Source of the DNA: Treponema sp.
GTDB taxonomy: Bacteria > Spirochaetota > Spirochaetia > Treponematales > Treponemataceae
Length of the DNA stretch: 64,000 nucleotides
Direction: 5' to 3'
NCBI GenBank assembly: GCA_016290335.1
Contig: JAEETM010000008.1
Location: 1 to 64,000, forward strand
Shown here: one piece after another, positions 11,001 through 26,000 of the stretch
Numbering within the stretch: the first letter of the stretch is position 1
How the letters are laid out: every line of letters begins with the position of its first letter
Position numbers and translations under genes: made by a program
The notes under the pieces: generated by a model
Seen by the model: the letters and a program-made list of their open reading frames with translations, nothing else
The model's database searches: none
What the model was told of the DNA's origin: nothing

Positions 11001-14000
11001 CCAGCGGAACTTACAGCTACACAATCAAAGCAGAAGACTTAGCTGGTAATATAGTTGATGTTGGTCCTTACAGCACAATAGTAGATATTACACCTCCATC
11101 AATCACAATTGTAAATCCTACAGAAGGACAAACAAATACAAGCTCATTAAAAGAAACACAGGCAAGCTTCAGCGGTTCAGTAAATGATGCAAGCGGAGTT
11201 AAAGCCGTATGGTATAAGATTATTTCAAGAGCAGCAGATGATTCAGTAATAGCAGAACCATCAGTACCTGAATCTTCATCAAACGCACTTAATGACGAAG
11301 CTTGGGCAGGTTGGACAAAAGCAACTTCAGGAATAACAACCTGGAGCTTCACACAGGCCTTCAAGCTTGGAACTGCAGCCACAACTGCCGAAGGTTTACC
11401 AGAAGGACGTTACACTCTCTTTGTAGCAGCAGTAGACAATGCCGGTATGGTAGCTGGTCCATCATACGAAACAAGACCAGGTCAGATTCGCACATTCGAT
11501 GTTGATATGTCTGCACCAACATTAACAGAAGCTTCCCGTTCAGAACAGCAGACTCGTGTAGGCTTTACATTCAGCGGAACTGCAAGTGATACAAACGGAT
11601 TTGGCACACTCACAATTGCAGACAGCTTTACTGCTCCAGACAGTACAATAGCAACTGCAATTGCATCACAGACAATTACAGTAAGTTCAAATGGTTCTTG
11701 GACAAAGGCTTATACATTGGGTTCAGCCGAAGGTCAGCTCGCAGATGGAACACACGTATTTACACTTACAGCAACAGATGTAATGGGTAAAACAACTATT
11801 CTTACTCGTACTGTAACAGTAGATACAACAGCTCCAATAATTGATGTTACAACTCCTGCAGTTGATTCAGAAAGAAGAAACACAAGTGCTATAAACGATA
11901 CTAACTTTAACTTTGCCGGTTCAATCGTAGAAAATAATACGGGCGTAAAGGCAGTTTGGTATACAATTTTACCAAGAGATACAGCAGCTCCTGCAAAACC
12001 AGATAATGGTACAGATGCTCTTAATGACGCATCCTGGACAAATTGGTCAAAAGCAACATCCGGAAATGCATTGTGGAGCCAGGCACAGAAGTTCCGTACA
12101 AAGGGAACAACAGCCGAAGGTTTGGATGAAGGTACATGGACAATTCATGCATACGCAGTAGATAACGTTGGTAATGTTTCTGCTATTATAAGCAGACAGT
12201 TTGACGTTGATATGTCTGTACCAACACTTTCAATAAATAGTCTTGCAGATAAGACAAAGGTTAACTTTACAATCAGTGGTTCAACAAGCGATACTCACGG
12301 ATTCCAATCACTCACAATTGCAGACAGCTTTACTGCTCCAGACAGCACAACAGCAACTGCAATTGCAGCACAGACAATAACAGTAGCAAATGATGGTACT
12401 TGGTCAAAGAATTATACATTAGGAACAACTAACACTGGTAGTCAGCTCGCAGATGGAACACACGTATTTACACTCACAGCTACCGATATTATGGGTAAAA
12501 CAACTGTAGCCGAAAGAACAGTACTTGTAGATACAGTTGCCCCTGAAGTTACAGTTAATGCATTCAGTGGCTATACAACAGCAAGAAGCACAGTATTTAC
12601 CGGAACTTCAACAGATTATAATCTTTCTACAACAGCAATTGCTCTTTATAAAGATGGAGCAGAAACTCCTGTACAGCAGAATAACCTCTATCCAGATCAG
12701 GATGGAAACTGGACATGGAACGTATACAACCTTGTAGACGGAAAATATACAATTAAAGTAACTGCAACCGATAAGGTAAACACACAATCAATCATAGATA
12801 CCGGTGCAGGTACATATACACGTGGTGGTGTTGCAGTAACAACAGGAAGTTATTCTCACAATATTACAGTTGATACAACCTTCCCAACATCTACACTTGC
12901 AAAAACATCAGAAACTGGAAAGAAGTTTGTAATTGCAGATGGTAGTGAAACTTCTACAATAACAAATGGTGGAAAATATTACACTAATGGTACATATTCA
13001 ATCAGCGGTACAGTAACAGAAACTAACTACAATGCAAACAAAGTAACTCTTACTGTAAAGAAGGACGGAGTAGCTGTGCCTTCTGCAAATGTTCCAACAG
13101 TAGCAATCGATGATACAAACAATAAGAACTGGAGCTTCAATGGAATTACATCAGCTAATGCAGAATACGAATATACAATTTCAATAGAAGACGAAGCTAC
13201 TAATACAACAACTTATACAGTAACAGTTGTTTATGATACAGTTAATCCAACAGCAATTGTTTCTGGACCAGGTGAAGATTTGAGTGGAACAGCTTCTCTT
13301 AAGGGTTCAGAATATACCTTCAGTGGTGTAGCATCTGATGCAACTGCCGGAATCCTTGTAAACAAATATATGTTTACTCAGACTCCTCTTGCAGATGCAG
13401 CCGCAATAACAGCCTCTGCAACAACTGCAGCAAATCAGGCAAGTGGCACAAATGCAAATACTCAGGTTAATAAGTGGATTTCTGCAACAGCTTCTAACGG
13501 AACCTGGTCAAATGTAAAAGAACTTGCTACAGGTTCTGCAATACAAACAGGAAAACTTAACGAAGGTAAGTGGTATATCTACATTTATGCAGAAGACATA
13601 CTTGGACACCCAATTACAGCTTCAAGAAGCTTCTGGATAGACCAGGCAGACCCTGCAACAACAATAAATGCAGTAACACTTTCAGGTAGCACAGCTACAC
13701 ACAATGATATAGTTCTCAGCGGAACAACAACCGATGCTAACAACATTACTCAAATTGTAATAACAGATACTCTTACTCCAACAGCAGCCGGACAAACTGG
13801 TGTAGCAACAATTACTCTTACACCAACTGGTGGAGAAGGTCTCACAATTAATGATGATGGCACTTGGTCACATACATATCCTGCTTCTGCTCTTAACGAT
13901 GGAAGACACTTGTTCACAATTACAGCTACAGATACAGCAGGAAAAACTGGCAGCGTAACAAAAGAAGTTACAGTAGACAAGACAGCTCCAAATCCTGTAC

Positions 14001-17000
14001 TTCCTTCAACTTCAATACCAGGAATTGCAGAAACAAAGGGTAGTGCATATACATTTGCCGGAACTGCAAGCGATGCAACTTCTTCAATCACAAAGATTGA
14101 ACTTACAATTACAGATGCTTCAGATGCAACTAAGACAAAGAAAGTTGTTGCAACCGGAAAAGAAAACTGGTCTGCAAAGGTTGAATATGCCGCAACAGCA
14201 ACAAATGATGATGTAGACGGAACTGCAAACTCTTGGAGCCAGATATTTGGTTCAGAAGGTGTAAAGACTGTAACTGTAACTGCAACCGATGGTGCTGGAA
14301 ATACAGCCACAACAACTGCTCAGAACTTTACTTATGATAAGGCAGATCCAACTCTTACTGTCACAGAAAGTACAGTATTGGGTTATATGCCTCCACAGGG
14401 ATTTAATATTTCTATCTCGGCAACAGATACATACAAGCTTGGAACAATTACTCTTATCGAAGAGCATAAGGGTACTGGATCTACAGCAACATTTACAAGA
14501 ACATCAGCTTCCAGCACATCAAAGACATTTACAGGAAGTGAATTAACTTTAGGAACTTGGTCAGTTCACGTACCTCTTGGAACAGGTACAACTCCTGCAG
14601 AAGGTACATACCGCTACCAGTTTGTATTAACAGATGATGTAGGACACGAAGTAAGTTCTAAGGCTTATACATCAATAGTAGATACAGAAGCTCCAGAAGT
14701 AACAATAACAACTCCAGCTTCTGCAACAGCAAAACGCCAGAAAAATGCAATTAACGAAAACAACTTTAAGTTTATTGGTAGTCTTGATGAAGATAATGAA
14801 GTTCACGCTGTTTGGTACACGATTATTGCTGCTGGCGATTCAGCTCCAACAGTAAGTGTAACCGGTCAGGAAGCTTTGAATGATTCTAACTGGTCTGGTT
14901 GGACAAAGGCAACTTCCGGTAATACAAGCTGGAATGCAATTCAGGCATTTAAGAAAAACGGAACAAGCGGCGACGGTATAGTTGAAGGACTTGGATATAC
15001 AATTTATGTTCGTGCAGTTGATAGTGCTGGTAACGTAAGTGATAATGTTTCTCAGGTATTCGATGTTGATATGGAAGACCCTGTAGTTACAATCAATACT
15101 CTGGCAGTAAGAACAAAAGAAGGCTTTACTCTTAGCGGAACTGCAAGCGATTCTCTCGCACTCGCTTCTGGAACGAACGCAATTACAATTAAAGATGGAG
15201 ACCAGACTTGGAATGTTTCTGTTGATAGTAACGGAACATGGTCAAAAGCATTCAGAGTAACAGGAGAAACAGGAACAGATCCTCTCCTTTCTGACGGATC
15301 TCATACATTCGAAGTTACAGCACAGGATAGTGCAACAAAGAATAATACAGAAAGAAAGACAGCTACTATTATTGTAGATACACAATCTCCTACTATTGTA
15401 GTAAATCCATTCTATAATGCAAATGAATCAAATGGATATGAAGCAGTAAATAATCTTTCATTTAGCGGAAGCTTTACAGATGCAAACTTTGAAACAGCAA
15501 CAATTTCACTTTATAAAGATAATACCGCAGTTAGTGGTAAAACTAAGACTGTTACTGCAACTGGAGAATGGACTTGGAATGTAAGTGGTAGTTCAACAGA
15601 ACCTCTTGCAGACGGAACCTATACATTACGTATAACAGCTGAAGATAAAGTTGGAAATACATCTTCTGTAAATACAGCTGGAGATACAACTTATAATTAC
15701 AATATTAAAATAGATAATACAGCTCCTACATCTACACTTGTAAAAGGAAGCGGAACCTTGTACTTAGCAAATGGTACAACAACAGAAACAATTGCAAATG
15801 GCGGAACCTACTATGCAAAGGAAGCTTACACAATCAGCGGTGTAATAACAGAAAATAACTTTGATGAAGTAACTCTTACAACAAAAAAGAACGGAACGAC
15901 ATTTACTTCACCAAGCTTTACAAGTGCAACAAACTGGAGCTTCTCGGGCATTTCTGCTACAGATCATTCAGCAGACGGAACATACGATTATACAATTACT
16001 ATAACAGACCTTGCCGGAAACCAGACTTCATACAGTATAACTGTAATTTACGATACAACAGTACCGGTAGCAAGCGTAACAGCCCCAGCAGCAGACTTTG
16101 ATGTAGATGAACTCAATTCAATTGGCGGAAGCTCTTACACCTTCAACGGACAGGTTACAGATGCCAACATCCTCATCAACAGATACCTCATAACACAGAA
16201 CGATTATACAGTTGAACAGATAAAGTCAAACGGAGCAACAGGAACAGGCTGGACAAATGCAACAGCATCAAACGGAAGCTGGTCAAGCGTAGGAAGTCTC
16301 AAGGCAGGAAGAACTGCAGAGACAGGCAAGATACACGAAGGAAAGTGGTACGTATATATCTATACAAAAGACATACTCGGCTATGAGGCAACAGCTAAGA
16401 GAACGTTCTGGCAAGACCAGGATGCACCATCAATAACAGACCTCAGCCGCGGAACGCTCACAGGAACAAGGGCAACAGATGGAAATGTAACAATCAGCGG
16501 AAAGGTGACTGACGTAAACGGCATAACAAGCCTTGTAATCCATGACGTACTCACACCTGTAACAAGCGGAGATACAGCACCAGCAGACGTAACGATAAGT
16601 ACATTTGGAGCAGATGGAAGCTGGAGCAATGTATACACAGCAACATCACTCAAAGAAGGCGTACACAGATTTAGAGTAACGGCTACTGATACAGTAGGAA
16701 AGACATCAGAGGATAGCATAGAAGTAACAGTAGATAAGACAAACCCTGTACCAGTATTGTCAGCAACACCTAACAAAGATGATACAAAGGGAAGCTCATT
16801 TACATTCACTGGAACTGCAAGCGATACTAACGGAATCACAAATGTTAAGCTTACAATTGCAGATGCAGACGGACATACAAAGACTGTAAATGCAAGCGGA
16901 ACGACTGAGTGGTCTGCAAAGGTTGAATATGCTGCAACTGCAACAAATGACGATACAGACGGAACGGCAAACTCATGGAGCCAGATATTTGCAAGTGAAG

Positions 17001-20000
17001 GCGTAAAGACAGTAACAGTAACTGCAACCGATGGTGCAAACAGAACTGCTACAACTACAGCACAGACATTCGTATACGATAAGAATGACCCTGTACTTAC
17101 TCCAAACAAAGCAACAGTACTTGAATATATGCCAACGGCAGGCTTCACAATCACAGGTACAATTTCTGATACATACAGACTTGGAACTCTCAGAATCATT
17201 GAAAAGAAAAATGGAGATCCAACATCTGCAAGTGGTCAGAATGGAGCCGAAATAATAAGACAAACTGATGTTAATCCTTATAATTTTAGTGTTAATGTAC
17301 CTCTTGGAAACGTAACTCCTACAGACGGAGAATATTCATATCAGTTTGTTCTTACAGATTCAGTAAGCCATGAAGTAAGCTCTGAAACCTTTACAACAAC
17401 AGTAGACACAACTGCACCTGTATTAACAATTTCTACCCCTGCAAACGCTACGGCAAAGAAAAATACAAATGCAATAAATGAAAATAACTTCCGCTTTGAA
17501 GGAAGCATAACGGAAACAAACAGCGTACAGAAAGTATGGTACAAGATATTGGCCGACAATGAAGATGCCCCTGCAGTTGTAACATCAGGACAGAATGCCC
17601 TTAATGCATCAAGCTGGGATGGCTGGACAGAAGGAAGTGCAGGAACAGGAAACTGGAATGCAATCCAGGCATTTAAGTCAGGAGCAACAAGCGGCACGAC
17701 ATACGGTGAAGGCAACTACAAGATTTACGTATGTGCAGTAGACAAGGCAGGTAACGTATCTACACAGGCAGCACAGGTATTCGACGTAGACATGACCGTA
17801 CCAAACCTTGCAGTAACGTCAGCACCAGCACAGACAGCAGAAGGCTTTGAAATAAGCGGAACAGCCAGCGATACATTCGGACTTGCAGCAGGAACAGCAG
17901 CAGTCACAATTACAGCAGACGGAAAGACATTCCCTGTAAGCGTAACAGACGGAGACTGGAGCCAGAGCTTCCTTGTTGGAAGTGGAACCGACCACATAAC
18001 AGACGGAAATCAGACATTTACAATCACTGCAACTGACAAGGTAGGAAGGACAACAACTTTAACAAAGACAGTACTCATAGATACATATGAGCCGGTAATA
18101 AGTGTAGACTCATTCAGCGGTTATACAACAGATTCAAGCCTTACCTTCACAGGAACAGCATCAGATGAAGATGCAATTCACAATGATAACCTTACAGAAA
18201 CAAAGGTAGAGCTTTATAAGGACGGAGAAGCTTATAAGGTAAACAACGTGGCAGTTACAAAGGTAGTAGCAACAGATTCAGAACACAACTGGACCTGGAG
18301 CGTACACGACCTTCCAGACGGCGTATACACAATCAAGGTAACAGCAAAAGACAAACTCAACCACGTAACGACAGTAGATACGTCAGATACATCTGCATCA
18401 AATGCATATAAATACAACATCACTGTAGACAAGACAGCCCCTACATCAACACTGACAATAGGAAGCGGAACGCTGTACGTATCAGACGGAACAACAACAA
18501 CAACAATAGCCGACGGCGGAACCTACTATGCAAAGGCAGCATACACAATCAGCGGTACAATTACAGAGACAAACTACGAAGCTAACGGAGAAACTGCAAA
18601 AGTAACGCTCAAAGAAAACGGCAGTACAAAGGCATTTGCAGCCAATGCAAACAAGAACTGGAGCTTTAACGGAGCAACAACAGACGGAACATACCTGTAT
18701 ACAATAACAGTTGTAGACAAGGCTGGAAACCAGACTTCTTACAGCATAACCGTAATCTACGATACTACAGCTCCTGTGGCAGCAGTAACGGCACCGACAG
18801 CAGACTTCAGCGTAAGTGCACTCAATTCAATCGGCGGAAGCTCATATACGTTCAGCGGACAGGTAACGGATGCAAACATCCTCATCAACAGATACCTGAT
18901 TACGCAGGAAGACTATACGGCAGACCAGATAAAGACAAACGGAGCCGCAGGAACAGGCTGGACAAATGCAACAGCATCGAACGGAAGCTGGTCAAGCGTA
19001 GGAAGCCTCATTTCAGGCAGCACGGCACAGACAGGCAAGATACACGAAGGCAAGTGGTACGTATACATCTATACAAAGGACGTACTCGGCTATGAGGCAA
19101 CGGCAAAGAGAACGTTCTGGGCAGACCAGAATGCACCGTCAATAACAGACCTCAGCCGCGGAACGCTTACGGGAACAAGGGCAACAAGCGGAAACGTAAC
19201 AATAAGCGGAAAGGTAAGTGACGTAAACGGCGTAACAAGCCTTGTAATCCATGACGTACTCACACCTGTAACAAGCGGACAGACAGCACCACAAGACGTA
19301 ACGATAACATCATTCGGAGCAGGCGGAAGCTGGAGCCACGAATACATAGCAGCATCACTCAACGAAGGCGTACACAGATTTACCGTAACGGCAAAAGATA
19401 CAGTAGGAAAGACATCCGAGGATAGCATAGAAGTAACAGTGGACAAGACAAACCCTGTACCGGTATTGTCAGCAACACCTAACAAAGATGATACAAAGGG
19501 AAGCTCATTCACGTTCACTGGAACTGCAAGCGATACTAACGGAATCACAAATGTTAAGCTTACAATTACAGATGCAGACGGACATACAAAGACTGTAAAT
19601 GCAAGCGGAACAACTGAGTGGTCAGCAAAGGTTGAATATGCTTCAACAGTAACAAGTGATGATACAGACGGAACAGCTAACTCATGGAGTCAGATATTTG
19701 CAAGTGAAGGCGTAAAGACAGTAACAGTAACTGCAACCGATGGTGCAAACAGAACTGCTACAACTACAGCACAGACCTTCACGTACGACAAGAATGACCC
19801 TGTTCTTACAGAAAATGCTTCAACAGTACTTGAATATATGCCTACAGCAGGCTTCGATATTACAGGAACAATTTCTGATTCATACAGACTTGGAACTCTC
19901 AGACTCATTGAAAAGAAGGATGGAAGTACAACATCTGCAAGTGGTCAGAATGGAGCCGAAATAATACGTGAAACTGATGTTAATCCTTATAATTTTAGTG

Positions 20001-23000
20001 TTCATGTACCTCTTGGTGGAGTAACACCTGAAGACGGAGTATATTCATACCAGTTTGTACTTACAGACTCGGTAGGACACGAGGCAAGCTCAAAAACTTA
20101 TACAACAACAGTAGATACAACTGCACCTGTAGTAAGCGTAACGAATCCAGAGACAGACGGTACAAAGAAGAATAATAATGCGATAAACGAAAATAACTTC
20201 CGCTTCGAAGGTAACATAACTGAAGCAAACAGCGTTCAGGCAGTATGGTACAAGATACTGGCTTCTAATGCTAATGCACCAACAGCAGCTACATCAGGAC
20301 AGAGTGCACTCAATGCATCAAGCTGGGATGACTGGACAAACGGAAGTGCCGGAAGTACAAAATGGAACGCAATCCAGGCATTTAAGAAAAAATACAATGA
20401 AGATGGAACCTTGAATACAAGCGGTGACGGTATTGAAGAAGGCAGCTACAAGATTTATGTATGTGCAGTAGACAAGGCAGGTAACGTATCTACAGCAGCA
20501 GTACGCGAGTTTGACGTAGATATGACTGCACCTACAATTACAACTGGTACAATCACAACAGGTGACAACTGTATCAACAAGACAAGTACATATTACTTCA
20601 ATACAGAACTCAAAGGAACTGCAATTGCAACAGATACCTATGCAATGGCTGAATCAACCCCTGTAACTGTAAGCATAAACGGCGTTGCTAATTCAACAGT
20701 AACTCCAAATGCAAGCAATGTATGGACAATTGCAACAGACAAGTTCACAGCAGGCGAAACACAAGTTGTAACAATTACAGCAACTGATATAGCTGGAAAA
20801 ACAACAACAAAATCATTCAACGTATACTATGACTCTACAGCTCCTGTAGTTGAAATTGAAACTCCTGCAAATAACTCTAACATAACAAACTCTTCAGTAA
20901 TTGCAAAAGGACCAATTACAGAAACAGGCGTTGGTCTGGATAAGATACAGTGCACAACAACTGCTAGTGCAGATGCAGCAGATTGGTCAGACACAACAAA
21001 CTGGCATGACATTGGTGTTTCAAGTGGAAGTACAACTTGGAGTCAAAACCTTTCATTTGATAAAGAAGGTGCAGTTGTTCTTAGAGTACGTGCAAAAGAT
21101 AAGCTTGGTAACATAGCAACAGTAGCAACAAGTAACTTCAACTACGATAGCAATAACCCTAACCTTGCAGTTACAAACCTTGCAGACAATGTATACAAGA
21201 ATGCTAACTTTACTTTAAGCGGAACAGCTTGGGATACAAACTCTATTGAAAGCATAGAAGTAAAGGATGATGGAAAGACTGGTGTATGGACTCACACATT
21301 TACAGGTACTGAGCTTAATGCAAAGAGTGAAGCTACTAAGACAACTTGGAACTTCAACTTTGTAACAGGCATAGACAATTCTTCACAGGGTAACTTCCTC
21401 TCAGAAGGCCTCCATACTTTCATCATCACACTTAAGGACGTTGCAAACAGAACAACTCAAATTACAAAGACATTCACAGTAGATACAGTTGCTCCAGTAG
21501 TTGGAACAATACCAACTCCTTCAGTAACAGAAACACAGAGTTCTACATACAATTTCATCGGAACTGCAAGTGATGCTACAACAACAGTTGAAGCAGTACA
21601 GATTGCATTCGTTGATCCAACAGTTGCAGCAAATGCAGACAGAATCCACAATGCAAACGGTTCAACAACCTGGACATACACTCTTAACTTTGCAACAGAA
21701 GGAGCTTTCGGAGCTTCTGGTGAAAAGAATGTATGGGTACGTGCAAAGGATAAGGCTCAGAACTGGAGTGATTGGGATAATACAACATTCAATTATGATA
21801 CAAGTATTCCTAACGTTTATGTAACACATATAGCTCTTTCAGAGGATGGAACATCATACGGTTCAGATGAAACAGCAACTCCAAGTATGCAGAAGAATAA
21901 GATATTCAAACTCAGTGGTACAGCAAATGATGACTGGGATTTTGATTCTACTTCACCTATTACAATTACCCAGACAATGACACCTGCTGGTGGTTCTGCA
22001 GGAAATGCAGTAACAATTAGCGGAACAGATCTTTCAGTAACAGGTACAGGTCAGAACAGGACCTGGACAATTACAGGCCTCCCAAGGAATCCTTCTTCAG
22101 CAGGAACAACATCACTTGCAACCGGAACATATCAGTATGTAGTAACGACAAAGGATAAGGTCGAAAAGACAAATACGGCTACCATTTCGGTAACGGTTGA
22201 TGTAGACGGACCGGAAGTAAAGATTACAACCCCTAACGTAGACAAGGCAGAATCAGATTCAATTTCCGGAGATTCATATGCATTCCGCGGAAGTGCAAAT
22301 GACGTTGGTATTTCCGGACTTGCAAGCTACAGCTATGCATTTACTCAGAGCGGTACAGCACCGGCAGCTGATTCAGGAGAATGGGTAACCGTAACGGCAA
22401 CAGACGGAACCTGGAGTATTCCAAAGGACTTAATCAGCGGAACAACAGTATCAGGCGGAGTAACAAATAACACAGATACAGAAAAACTCCATGAAGGCAA
22501 ATGGTATCTGCATGTTAAGGCAGTAGATAAGTCTGGTAACGAAGGAAATGCTTATTATGCAGAAGATGATACAGAGCATACAAGTCCTATACAGGCCGTA
22601 AGAAGCTTCTGGATAGACCAGAGTGCTCCAACCTTGACAGAAACAAATATTGGAAATGCAGATAGCGAACAGGCTACAAGATATAACACAAATACAGGCT
22701 TCACACTTAGTGGTTCAGCAAGCGATACATTCGGATTGGCAACTGGAACTAATGCAATTACAATTAGCAATGGAAAGACAGGTGCTGCAAACAAGACATG
22801 GAATGTTTCTGTAAATAGTAACGGCGAATGGTCAAAAACATTCGTTGTATCTGAGTATAATGATGCGGGTACTATTACTAATTCTTCAGAAGAAAACTAC
22901 GTAGCAGACGGTGACTACACCTTTACAATCACTGCAACCGACTTGGTAGGAAAGCCAACAAGTGTAACAAGAACAATCCTTGTAGATACAACTGTACCTG

Positions 23001-26000
23001 ATATAACAGTTGAGCCGTTCTGGGAGTCTCCTGCAAACGGCTATGTAGCAGAAAAGAACCTTTCATTCAACGGATTATTCGCAGATACAAACTTCAAGAC
23101 TGCAACAATAGCACTTTACAAAGACGGCAGTGCCGTAAGCGGACAGACAAAGACCGTTACAAGTGAAGGCGACTGGACTTGGAATGTAAAGAACCTTGCA
23201 GACGGCGTTTACACTCTCCAGATTAGTGCAGAGGATATTGTTGGAAATACAAAATCTGTAAATACAGCAAATCTTGCAAATACTTATACTATAACTGTAG
23301 ATAACACATTGCCAGAATCAACACTGGCAATTGGTAGCGGAACTCTGTACGGCTCAGATGGAAATGAAGTAAGTACAATTGCAGACAAGGGCAAGTACTA
23401 TGCTAAGGCTGCATACACAATCAGCGGTTTGATTGAAGAAACAAATTACAATGCTTCAGACGTAACACTCACAGCAAAGAAGAATGGTACAGCAGTAGCA
23501 GCTGCATCAGTACCTGCACTCACAAAGAGCGGCAAGAACTGGAGCTTCTCTGGTATTTCTGCAGCAGACGGTGAATACGAGTATACTCTCAACATTACAG
23601 ACCTTGCTGGCAACGAAAAGCAGTACATAATCACAGTTGTATTTGATACAACAGCTCCTACAGCAAATGTTACTACACCAAATACTAATCTGGCTGGTGA
23701 AAACTCAATTAGAGGAGCAAGTTATAACTTCAGTGGTGTTGCAACGGATGCAACAGCAGGAATCCTTGTAGAAAGATATTTAATTACACAGACTTCTTAT
23801 AGTTCTGATGTAATTTTGACAAACGGAAGAACAGGTACAGGCTGGACATCAGTTACTACAGATAACGGAACCTGGTCATCTCCTACACAGACACTCATAA
23901 CAGGAACAGAAGCAAGTGCAAATGCCAATACACTGTGCGAAGGTATCTGGTATGTATACATCTATGCAAAGGATATCCTTGGTTACGAAGCAACAGCTTC
24001 AAGAACAGTTTGGATAGACCAGGCAGTTCCTGCAATTACAAATTTAAGCAGAGGAACTCTCAGCGGAACAACTGCTACAAACAGTAATGTAACAATCAGC
24101 GGAAATGCAACTGATGCAAACGGAGTAACAAGAGTTGTTATCCACGATGGATATTACGGAGACTCAACAACAAATGATATTACATTTACAACTCTTGAAA
24201 GTGACGGAAGCTTCTCACACGAATATGAATCAGTTGATCTTGCAGAAGGAACTCACACCTTCACAATCACAGCAACTGATGGAGCTCAGAAGACTAACGC
24301 AGAAACAATTTCTGTAATAGTAGATAAGACAGACCCTGTTCCTTCATTACCTGTAACAGCAGTTCCTGGTGCAGATGATACACTCGGAAGTTCATTCACC
24401 TTCTCTGGAACAGCAAGCGATACAACAGGTATTACAGAGGTTAAGCTTACAATTACAGATGTTGCCGATACAACAAAGACAAAGACTGTAACAGCAAGCG
24501 GAAAAGAAGATTGGTCTTCAAGAATCAGCTTCTATGACACAACAGCTGGCTGGAATACAGTATTCGGTACGCAGACTTCTCCGGTTCAGGGAGAAAAGAC
24601 TGTAACCGTTACAGTAAAAGATGGAGCTAACAATCCAGGAACAACATCTCGAACCTTTGTATTCGATAATGCAAACCCTACAATTACTGTAAATGAAAGC
24701 ACAATCAAACAGTATATGTCTGCAGCTGGATTTACAATCACTGGTTCTGTAGCAGATACATACAAGCTTGGAACGCTCAGACTTATAGAAAAGAAGGATG
24801 GTACTGTAACAGAAGCATCCGGTGCAAATGGAGCTTTAATAGCTGGAACAGGATCATCAACAGTATTCGATTCACTTACTTCTTCTAACTTCTCTATTAA
24901 AGTACCTCTTGGAGACGTAACTCCAACAGATGGAACGTATACTTATGAGTTTGTAGTAACAGACTCTGTAGGACATACAGTAAACAGTAAGACCTTCACA
25001 ACAACAGTAGATACAACAGCACCTTCAGTAAGTGTAACTACACCTGCAGCAGATACAACAAATAAGGGAACAAACGCAATTGCAGAAGCTAACTTCAGAT
25101 TTGCTGGTGCTTCTACAGATGCAAACGGAATTGCAGGAGTTTACTACAAGATAGGTACATCTGCCCCTACAAATGTTCCAACAACAGCAACTTTGGTTGC
25201 AAGCACTTGGACAACAGCTGGCTTTACACAGGCTACAGCTTCAACAGGAACTTGGAATGCATACCAGGGCTTCAAGTCTGGTGCAACAAGCGGAACAACA
25301 TACGGTGAAGGACAGAACTATAAGATTTACGTATACGCAGTAGACAATGCTGGTAATGTTGGTCATTCTTCAGAAAATGTAGCAGCAGAACGCGAGTTTG
25401 ATGTTGATATGACAATTCCTACAATTACTGATACTTCAACAGTAACACAAACAAAAGAAAGCTTTACACTCAGCGGAACAGCAAGCGATACATACGGACT
25501 AGCAGCTGGAACTGGTGCAATAACAATCAGTGATGGAACTCACACATGGCCGGTTGCAGTAACAAGTGGAACTTGGAGCAAGAAGTTCTTCGTTTCAACA
25601 TCAGCAACAACTGAAGAAGGTTATGATGCAGATTCTATTATTACAGACGGAAATCCTAACTTCACAATCACTGCAACAGACTTGGTAGGCAAGACTAACT
25701 ACATTACAAGAACAGTACTTGTAGATACAACAGCACCTACAGCAACAATAGATTCATTCTCAGGCTACACAACAGATAAGAACCTTTCATTCAACGGAAG
25801 CTTCACAGATGTAAACTTCAGCACTGCAACAATCAGTCTTTACAAGGATGGTAGTGCTGTAAGCGGACAGACAAAGACTGTTACAAGTGACGGAGATTGG
25901 ACCTGGAACGTTAAGAACCTTGCAGACGGAGTATACACACTCAGAATTACAGCATCCGATGTAGTTGGTAATGAATTAACTATTAACACAGCAGAAACAG

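Noticed and set aside
16381..17199. A 272-codon open frame on the minus strand inside the giant gene
   Set aside because: Antisense shadow of the Thr/Ala/Val-rich repeats; related frames appear opposite each repeat copy.
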